From a virus: 22,790 bases of DNA. Both the position numbers and the translations under genes were made by a program. Shown here piece after piece: positions 1-6,100 of this stretch. Location of the stretch: positions 1 to 22,790 of IMG/VR virus record IMGVR_UViG_3300034374_005011; one strand, given 5' to 3'. The first letter of the stretch is position 1. Each line of letters begins with the position of its first letter. The notes beneath the pieces are model-generated. The model had not been told where the DNA came from. It saw only the letters and a list, made by a program, of their open reading frames with translations, and ran no database searches.

Positions 1-270
1 CCAATACACATTGCCATGTTTGATTTCTCTGAGTTGCACACTCATAGGATGCAAATTCAGTTCTTCTGCAAGTTCTAAAATGGTTTTTGAATACTTTCTT
101 TCAAACTGTGTGGGTTTGGCTTTTCTCTGCCATGGTGTGCCCCAATGTAACACTCTCATGTGTATAGCACTGGGTGTTACACCATCTTGTTCAGCCAATT
201 CATTTGCTGTGATGCCCCATTTCTGTTGAAAAGGTGTTTTACCATCAATTTTTCTGCTGTTTTTTTCCAT
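1..270 (-). CDS. Tandem helix-turn-helix protein, C-terminus cut by window edge
   Basis: An open frame starts at ATG 270 and runs off the left edge after 90 codons without a stop. Upstream there is AGAGAG as a ribosome site and, 17 bases before the ATG, the 16-base promoter-like word at 288-303. Two stretches look like successive helix-turn-helix units: residues 21-48 (TANELAEQDGVTPSAIHMRV...WGTPW) and 62-90 (KTILELAEELNLHP...R...HGNVYW). They share the pattern T-x2-ELAE-x4-x-P-x5-R-x4-G-x2-W, so this looks like an internal duplication that may continue outside the window. A DNA-binding or small regulatory role is inferred from the fold pattern. It sits directly downstream of an HNH endonuclease gene, and such repeats also occur as DNA-recognition tails of homing endonucleases. 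No specific family is recognised. Confidence 0.7.
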   Translation of the reverse strand, partial: MEKNSRKIDGKTPFQQKWGITANELAEQDGVTPSAIHMRVLHWGTPWQRKAKPTQFERKYSKTILELAEELNLHPMSVQLREIKHGNVYW

Positions 271-287
271 AACACTCTCTGTATATC

Positions 288-303
288 TATATGTACTATT
301 TAT
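288..303 (-). promoter_or_regulatory. Putative phage promoter, copy 1
   Basis: On the minus strand this reads ATAAATAGTACATATA, and it is repeated exactly at 9307-9322. Both copies lie in gaps between genes, upstream of a minus-strand start codon (here ATG 270, 17 bases downstream). ATAAATA resembles the core of T4-type late promoters (TATAAATA), but no sigma factor or polymerase gene is visible here, so the recognising enzyme is unknown. Confidence 0.5.
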
Positions 304-310
304 GTGTTAT

Positions 311-333
311 GATAAATATTAGCAAGATAAATA
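311..333 (+). repeat. Two direct GATAAATA repeats on the plus strand
   Basis: GATAAATA occurs at 311-318 and 326-333, 15 bases apart start to start, in the gap between the HNH gene and the tandem helix-turn-helix gene. The orientation is opposite to all genes. It could be an operator-like pair, plus-strand promoter cores or chance in AT-rich DNA. No plus-strand gene follows. Confidence 0.3.
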
Positions 334-345
334 GGGTAAATGAAC

Positions 346-675
346 CTATTTCTTTTTGGCTTTTTGTTTTCTAACCCTGTCTAAATTGTTTTCCAACACT
401 GTGCCCACTGATAAATGTTTGGGATTTATGCATATTCTGTTGTCACAACTGTGCATGATAACATCATCTGAAGTGAGATATGTGTTGTACACCACAGCAT
501 ACACAAACCTGTGTAAGAATGTGCTTTTGGTGTTGAAGTATTCTTGTGGAGCATGTTTCAAATTGATATAGTTGTTGAACTTGTTGGGTTTGTATTCCCA
601 ACAATCACCATTGTGAGTGACTTGACTGATGTATCTGGCCAGTCTGTAAGTGGGTGTTAACTTATTTGAGCTCAC
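346..675 (-). CDS. HNH endonuclease
   Basis: A 109-residue protein of the small phage HNH nuclease type that nicks or cuts DNA, often as a free-standing homing endonuclease and sometimes tied to packaging. The core is clear: a CWEY stretch near residue 25, HRFVYAVVY at 55-63, then H75-x-C77-D78-N79-x2-C82-x-N84-P85-x-H87-L88 and GT-x2-EN at 91-96. This is the usual V-x-H-x-CDN-x2-C-x-NP-x-HL-x2-GT-x2-EN signature, with H75 as catalytic candidate and C77/C82/H87 as possible metal ligands. The only in-frame start is GTG 675, overlapping the previous gene by 14 bases, so translation is probably coupled. The C-terminus is basic (KQKAKKK). It closes the gene run before the promoter-like gap at 271-345. 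The nuclease call is firm; its biological role is open. Confidence 0.85.
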   Translation of the reverse strand: MSSNKLTPTYRLARYISQVTHNGDCWEYKPNKFNNYINLKHAPQEYFNTKSTFLHRFVYAVVYNTYLTSDDVIMHSCDNRICINPKHLSVGTVLENNLDRVRKQKAKKK

Positions 676-985
676 TGTTTACCCAGGCTAAGGCACTTGG
701 TCCACCCCACAGATAATAAGCCTGGATTGCTTTAGAGTTCTCCATGTTGAGTCCTCTGCTTCTTGCTTGTTGATAATCTGCTTTTGCTCTCAGCAAATAA
801 CTACGCATTCTCAACAATGTGGCCTCTGATATGTTTTCACCTTTTGCCAATTGATTTGCTCTAGCCAAGCCAACTGATGTACCTGCCTTTCTGCTAGGTG
901 GTACACTATCTCTGGCTTCTAAGGCTCTTTTAGCCGCCTTTTGCACACTTTTAGGAGGAATTGGCATGTTATACCATGCTTCCAA
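662..985 (-). CDS. Conserved small phage protein (PPKSVQ...GLARANQL...LWGG type)
   Basis: A 107-residue protein. It begins with IPPKSVQKAAKRALEAR (about residues 9-25), followed by GTSVGLARANQLAKGENIS (35-53), RMRSYL (59-64), and ends with YLWGGPSALAWV (about 91-102). I recognise this arrangement (PPxxVxxxAxxGLxxR, GGTxVGxxRAxxLxxG, RMxxYxxR, WxLWGGxxGxxW) from many phage small proteins of unknown function, sometimes fused to head or protease proteins. In those relatives an FxRH block usually follows the RM motif; here it is replaced by LLRAKADYQQARSRG. ATG 985 overlaps the membrane-protein gene upstream by 17 bases and its stop overlaps the HNH gene. It is probably soluble, helical and basic. 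No function can be assigned. Confidence 0.75.
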   Translation of the reverse strand: MEAWYNMPIPPKSVQKAAKRALEARDSVPPSRKAGTSVGLARANQLAKGENISEATLLRMRSYLLRAKADYQQARSRGLNMENSKAIQAYYLWGGPSALAWVNSELK

Positions 986-1190
986 TTAAAATGCTTACTA
1001 GCGTTGTTACAGTAAGTCCTAGAACCCACCAAATCCTGTTGTCTAGTCTATCCATGCGTTCTGTGAAGAACTTTCTGTTGTCTTTGATGTCTTCTTTGAG
1101 CTCATCTATGTCTTGTGCCATATGTGCCAAATGATTGTTTTTGATAACATCTATTTCTTGTTTTAGTTGTTGTGTGGTTACCCTAGGCAT
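969..1190 (-). CDS. XhlA-like membrane protein (holin/lysis candidate)
   Basis: With the start at ATG 1190 this is a 73-residue protein. Residues 8-50 form a charged amphipathic helix, probably a coiled coil (QEIDVIKN, DIDELKEDIKDN, ERMDRLDNR). Residues 52-72 (RIWWVLGLTVTTLVSILIGSM) form one membrane segment at the C-terminus. This is the layout of the XhlA/haemolysin-like family, which works with holins in phage and prophage lysis cassettes. The frame stays open to a TTG at 1217, but ATG 1190 has AAGAGA just upstream and overlaps the stop of the small gene at 1183-1332. No endolysin is seen nearby, so a lysis role is inferred; an anchor for another virion or host-takeover function is possible. 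Confidence 0.65.
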   Translation of the reverse strand: MPRVTTQQLKQEIDVIKNNHLAHMAQDIDELKEDIKDNRKFFTERMDRLDNRIWWVLGLTVTTLVSILIGSMV

Positions 1191-1332
1191 TGTTGATCTC
1201 TTGTGGGTTCTCTTCAAAATAGCTCACAATATCAAATTGTGTGGTAAACACATCTGTGTCAATCATATGCTGTACATGTGCATTATATCCATAGTTTGAT
1301 AAACTAAAATCTAATAATTCATTTTTACTCAT
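1183..1332 (-). CDS. Small 49-residue protein of unknown function
   Basis: This short frame fills the space between the 124-residue protein and the membrane protein. It starts at ATG 1332, which overlaps the stop of the upstream gene by eight bases (ATGAGTAA), and stops at TAG 1183, which overlaps the ATG of the next gene. The exact fit at both ends, typical of this operon, is the main evidence. The product begins MSKNELLDFSLSNYGYNAHV and ends FEENPQEINNA; it is acidic, probably soluble, with no membrane segment and no family I recognise. Without it there would be an unexplained gap of about 135 bases in otherwise gapless DNA. Confidence 0.6.
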   Translation of the reverse strand: MSKNELLDFSLSNYGYNAHVQHMIDTDVFTTQFDIVSYFEENPQEINNA

Positions 1333-1699
1333 CTTCATATCCTATTTTTTCACGCAATTCTTCCAATTGCTGTCTCATTTGTTGTATCAATACTGGTATA
1401 TGTGTTGAATCACCACCATGTTCTGGGTGACTCCATAACCATTCATATGTTGTTTGTTCAGCATTCAATTGGTCACACTTTTTATTTAACCATTCTGAAC
1501 TTTTTTCAGGGCATTTGAACACAACTGCTTCAAATTTTGTGCCTTTGAGAAACAGACGCCATGTGTTAAATGTGCTATCTGTATAATCCACAAACAGTAT
1601 ATTATCAGCCATATATGCTCTGTAACTCCAAGGACATACGCCCTTTATTTTAGCAAAGTAAGAAGCCCACTTAGCCTCTTCTACTTCCCTTTTTTCCAC
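1325..1699 (-). CDS. Hypothetical protein, 124 residues
   Basis: The first usable start is GTG 1699, inside the small basic gene at 1671-1751 (29-base overlap, different frame); the next in-frame ATG is only at residue 30. The sequence has aromatic-rich parts (CPWSYRAYMADNILFVDYTD, residues 22-41; YEWLWSHPEH, about 85-94), a few scattered cysteines, and a charged helix at the C-terminus (LIQQMRQQLEELREKIGYEDE, last 21 residues, likely coiled coil). I do not recognise a family. The stop overlaps the ATG of the next small gene, so it belongs to the same translational chain. The position behind the fibers and before a lysis-like gene gives no firm clue. Confidence 0.6.
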   Translation of the reverse strand: MEKREVEEAKWASYFAKIKGVCPWSYRAYMADNILFVDYTDSTFNTWRLFLKGTKFEAVVFKCPEKSSEWLNKKCDQLNAEQTTYEWLWSHPEHGGDSTHIPVLIQQMRQQLEELREKIGYEDE

Positions 1700-1751
1700 C
1701 TCTTTGGCTCTTTTTCTTCTTTTTCATACCACCTCTCATACTCTTTGGCAT
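1671..1751 (-). CDS. 26-residue Lys/Arg/Gly-rich peptide
   Basis: ATG 1751 has one of the best ribosome sites in the window (AAGGAGAACATTATG), and the frame ends at TAA 1671. The product is 26 residues: MPKSMRGGMKKKKKSQRGG followed by KKGSRRG. Fourteen residues are Lys or Arg with no acidic residue, six are glycine, so it is protamine-like and would bind nucleic acid. It overlaps the start of the 124-residue protein and could also act as a leader whose translation feeds the GTG start at 1699. The strong ribosome site is the main argument that it is translated; so short a frame could still be only a leader. Confidence 0.5.
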   Translation of the reverse strand: MPKSMRGGMKKKKKSQRGGKKGSRRG

Positions 1752-1761
1752 AATGTTCTCC

Positions 1762-1956
1762 TTAATCTTGTAAATTATTATGTTGTTCTATGGTGATTAT
1801 TTCCCACCCTGTGCCTGTCCATTTAGGCATTTCATTGTTAAATGAGTCATACACTGGTGATACATTTGTGTAACCAAAAACATCTGTGTCTTTTGGGTCA
1901 CCTTCTGCACAATTACCCATGTATTTTCCATTGTTTAATTTGTATATCTCTGGCAT
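1762..1956 (-). CDS. Small 64-residue protein, unknown
   Basis: Starts at ATG 1956 with AGGAAATAGAT upstream, directly behind the beta-propeller gene (two bases between stop and start). The sequence is acidic and polar, with many aromatics and glycines (IYKLNNGKYMGNC at the start, PKWTGTGWEIITIEQHN near the end), and looks like a small all-beta domain. It has no membrane segment and no motif I recognise. Its place right after the adhesin genes suggests a small tail-fiber accessory or capping protein; this is inference from context only. TAA 1762 is followed directly by the AAGGAG of the next small gene. Confidence 0.6.
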   Translation of the reverse strand: MPEIYKLNNGKYMGNCAEGDPKDTDVFGYTNVSPVYDSFNNEMPKWTGTGWEIITIEQHNNLQD

Positions 1957-1958
1957 AT

Positions 1959-3179
1959 CTATTTCCTACTGTTCATCCAACTACTGTAACAGAATTTTGC
2001 CCATAAGTCTGCATCATCTGTGGTCACACTACCTCTTAAATTGGTTTTCTGCATGATTGGTACTGAATTACTAAACACATACAAGTATCCATTAGGTGCT
2101 ACAGCACCACTCCATGCACCATCACCACTTGTCCAGCCATTTGCACTTAATTTTGTGTCATTTGTGCCATCATAATATGTTATGGCATTTGATGTGCTGG
2201 TAAATCCTTGTTCTAACCAAATGTTGCCATCAGGACCTGTGTAACTGGCAAGAAACTTAGGTGTTGCAGGAAATCCCACATTCACTTGTTGTGCTACATT
2301 ACCATTATCTAATTCAATGATGTCAGATTCATTGTTGTGTGGCGCATACATAACATTACCACTGCCCATGGCAGCCAAACCTTGACAACTTTGACTTAAT
2401 ATTGTTGTGCCAGCACTGGTACTGTATGCACTGTTTGAAGCAGTATCAATTATGCCAAATGATGCATTTTGATAAGGACCAAATACCACTGTGTTATTAT
2501 CAGGATGTCTACTTGCACCAATTCTACCATTTGTTGTAGAGCTTGGCAATGTACCACTAAAGTTATCACTGTATGCAGTATTTGCCGCAGGATCTATAAC
2601 CAAACAATTTGCTTTTGAGCCTCCCCATGCATATATTTTGTTATCAGGTCCTAAAACAGCACTGGCATATTTTCCTGTACCACTGCTTAAATCACTCACA
2701 CCCCAATCTTGGAATTCAACTGAATCATCTGCAGTGTCTAATATCATCACTTTGCTGTAATTACAAGGTGCCCAATATATTTTGCCATTACTTGCTAATA
2801 CACCTGGTGCCAAATATGGTTGTGTTGCAGTTAATTCACTTGACACATCAATGTTACTCAATGTATCTGTTGTGGTATCACACACAATAATTGTGCTGAC
2901 AATGTTTGTTAGATAATTGAATGGAGCAATATATATTTTATCATTTGTGCCAAGACATGCACCTCTGTGAGTTGCTACAGCATTAGCAGTGTTTGTGGCA
3001 TTTCTATTATAACCTGAACTACTGATGTTTACAACTGCTTCAGTGGTAGGTGCTGTACCATCATTGGTCCATGTACTCACATTGCTTTTGAAATCATCAC
3101 CATTTAATTCATACCATTCTTTGGCAGGTCCTGGTGTTGATGTTATAGTGAAAAACCCTTGTCTAGCACTGAATGGCAT
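1959..3179 (-). CDS. Beta-propeller tail protein, likely receptor-binding
   Basis: A 406-residue protein with about seven repeats of roughly 45 residues, each with a glycine/asparagine turn, an IY or VY strand and an IDT/LDT strand: TNDKIYIAPFNY (78), SNGKIYWAPCNYSKVMILDT (130), GPDNKIYAWGG (177) with CLVIDPAAN, HPDNNTVVFGPYQ (225) with FGIIDTASN, GSGNVMYAPHN (272), GPDGNIWLEQGF (315), APNGYLYVFSN (361). This spacing is that of a Kelch/SMP30-like beta-propeller with about seven blades. About 70 residues precede the propeller and may attach it. It starts by a TAATG overlap with the giant fiber gene, so the two are translated together. A role as receptor-binding tip of the fiber is inferred from position and fold; no catalytic residues are evident. 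Confidence 0.75.
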   Translation of the reverse strand: MPFSARQGFFTITSTPGPAKEWYELNGDDFKSNVSTWTNDGTAPTTEAVVNISSSGYNRNATNTANAVATHRGACLGTNDKIYIAPFNYLTNIVSTIIVCDTTTDTLSNIDVSSELTATQPYLAPGVLASNGKIYWAPCNYSKVMILDTADDSVEFQDWGVSDLSSGTGKYASAVLGPDNKIYAWGGSKANCLVIDPAANTAYSDNFSGTLPSSTTNGRIGASRHPDNNTVVFGPYQNASFGIIDTASNSAYSTSAGTTILSQSCQGLAAMGSGNVMYAPHNNESDIIELDNGNVAQQVNVGFPATPKFLASYTGPDGNIWLEQGFTSTSNAITYYDGTNDTKLSANGWTSGDGAWSGAVAPNGYLYVFSNSVPIMQKTNLRGSVTTDDADLWAKFCYSSWMNSRK

Positions 3180-6100
3180 TATGCGTATCCTGTTGTTAAA
3201 CTTGCATAATAAGTACTACCATCATAAAACACACTTATGATGTCTATGCTGTTACCTGCTGTGCTAAGTGTTTTACTGCCTCCTGCAAACTTCATGCTAC
3301 TTGTGAGTGTATGACTACCTGTAACATCTTGTGTAATAACAATGGTCATTGATGTACCTGCAACTGCATTTGCAATACTGTTTATGGTAATACCACCTGT
3401 TGCTGTTAGTGTGTATATACTACCAGCACTTGCATCTAAACTACTGCTTTGATCACCACTAACACTGCCTAAATCAACTTTTGTTTCATTGAATTGTTTG
3501 AATGCAGTATTGATAGGTGCATTAAATGTAATTGCATTTGATGTGTTAGCATCACTGGTTGTTATTTCATCAACATGTAACACACTGGTTACACTTGAAC
3601 TGCTTTCATATTCTGCTTGACCAGTTGTACTAGGATAGAATGATGTACCACCTATACTAACAGCAGTTGTTAAACCTACATTAGTGTAAATTTCATACCC
3701 ACTTTCTGTGGTATTCCATTTTGTATAGTAAGTGTTACCATTATAACCAGTAAGTGGACTTGCACTAAATGAATTTGCTGTAATAGGTGTAGCATCAGCA
3801 AATATTTGACTGCTATGTCCATTCAACAACCAAACATCTGTTCCATGTCCTGCATTTCCTTCACCAATAACACTGTCAACTGCCACATTGGCATTTGAAC
3901 TAGCAGTAGAATCAGCAATTATCACATTTGATTCAAATGTTTTTACACCTGTGATTGTTTGAGCACTAGTTGTTCTTAAAACAGTGCTGTCAACTGCCAG
4001 TGTACCACTGGTTGTGATTGGTCCACCTGTTAAGCCATCTCCACTGTCAACTGAAGTTACAGTACCACTACCACTTGGTGTTACCCATTGCAATTCATTA
4101 CTTGAATCTAATTCTAAGTATTGTCCACTTGTGCCTGGTGTTTTAGGAAATGAGTAAGCAAGACTGCTGTTTGATTCATTACCTATTCTAAATTTGTCAT
4201 CTATAAATGCCACTGTTGAATCAGGTTCATCTGTACCAACATTGTATGGGAAAGCACTGGTTGTAATATTGGCTGCCACACTTGGTTGCATGGTTCTAAA
4301 CACAATTTGACCTTGTGCAACATAACTGTTTGTTAAGTATGGATTACCTCCAATAACAACATTTGCTGTACTAAGCACTGCTGTATTGCTGTCAGCAGTC
4401 TTAAACAACACACTGCCCACACTGTGAAGTGAGGCACCTGGGAATACTGTTGCTGGATTGGTCTCTAAAACATATTCTCTGTATCTGTTTACTTTTGAAT
4501 CAATTACACCTGTGAATGCACCATCTGGCATTGCCATGTTACTGCCATTGGTGTTGGTGGTTGTCCACAAATTGCCTGCGCCCTGCATTTCAGGGTATTT
4601 TGCCATGGAAAATCTTGGCACACTAAACAGTGTGTTTGCTTGATCACTGCTTTGTCTTGCAGTAAAACCTGTTTCTAAGTTGAGAGTTGGTGCATAATTG
4701 TGTCTAATACTAAATGGTGTATAACCATTCACAAAATCACCACCACCAATGCTTGTTGTGGTATCACCTACATAACCTAAGAAACTGTTTGAAGTCAGTG
4801 TTGTGGTTCCATCTAAGTTGATACCACCTGAAGCATCCAGTGTTACTGTGGTACCTTCTACTTCTGTTGCACCAGCACTATGAGTAAGCACATTGGCATC
4901 TAGATCATTTTTCAGTGTAAACACACCAGTGTTATTGTCTAATTTGATATTTGTGATACCATCACTGAAGTTACTGAGTATGTTACCTGTGCCTGCAAAA
5001 TCATTCAAACTCAATCCTAATGCACTTGCACTTGCAGGTGTGGTTGCACTGGCATCTGTGAATATTTGATATGTGCTTAATCCACCACCACTGTAATCAA
5101 ATGTACCTGCATAGAATGTTGCGCCATTTACATTGGCATTACCTGCACCTGTGTATCCATCAAATGTCAATTGGAAATTGGTGCCACCTAGGCTGAATGA
5201 ATTACCACTTGTGCCCACATCAATAATGACATGGTCTGCATTACCACCAAAGAAACTGCCAGACAATACCAAGTCTAATTTGTCTGCTTCTTGATATCCA
5301 TCTGGTGCATCATATCTCAGTATGCTGGTGTTTGCAATGCTGGTATTTGTTGTTTCAATGTTTGCACTGGTTGTGATGTTGCTGTCACTGTTGATTGCGT
5401 ATGTGAAAGCATCTAAATCTATTGTGGTTGCTTGATTACTGCCATTACCAACAAATATATTACCATCATCCAAGTTAGGTGTAGCATTTGTTCTACCAGC
5501 ACCTTGTACAAGTATAAAGTTAGGTGCTAATGCCTTGGCAATTTTTTGTATCAGTGCGCCTTCACCTGTTGGTTTGGTTTCTGTTAATGTACCATCATTG
5601 CTCACATACAGTTCAGCACCTTCTGTGAAGCCATGTCCATTAAAGTTCATTGTGCCATTTGTGACTGCTTGTCCACTACTACCTGCACTAATGTTTGCTT
5701 TGACAATACCCATTGCTGGCATTGATGCGGCAACTAAATTGTTTGCTGGTGCAACATTGGCTTCATCACCTTGTGATCCTGTGATGTACACTGCCTGACC
5801 TTTTGTGAGAGTTGCACCTGAATCATTGTAAACACCTACACTAATAGCACCATCTAAATCACCTATGAATTCTTCTGTTGCAAAGAAATAGTCAGCAGTT
5901 ATATTACCAGTTGTTACAATACTGTTACTGCCAAAGCCATTTTCTAAGAAGTTGGCAACATCTGTGTTACCATATGAACCCAATGTGGCTGCCACTGTGG
6001 CAACTGTGATTCTACCTTGCTGATCAATTGTTACAACTGGTGTATGTGTAGCATTACCATATGTTCCAGGTGTTACTGTTGTATCTGCTAAATCTATTGT

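Noticed and set aside
11-229. Plus-strand frame of 72 codons at the left edge
   Set aside because: Antisense to the tandem helix-turn-helix gene, with no ribosome site.
1225-1241. CACAAT/ATTGTG inverted repeat
   Set aside because: Inside the 49-residue gene, short and AT-rich; no reason to call it an operator.
1671-1751. A AAA AAG slippery heptamer inside the small basic gene
   Set aside because: The phase fits a -1 slip, but the -1 frame stops almost at once, and the 124-residue gene is in the other (+1) frame, so no sensible fusion results.
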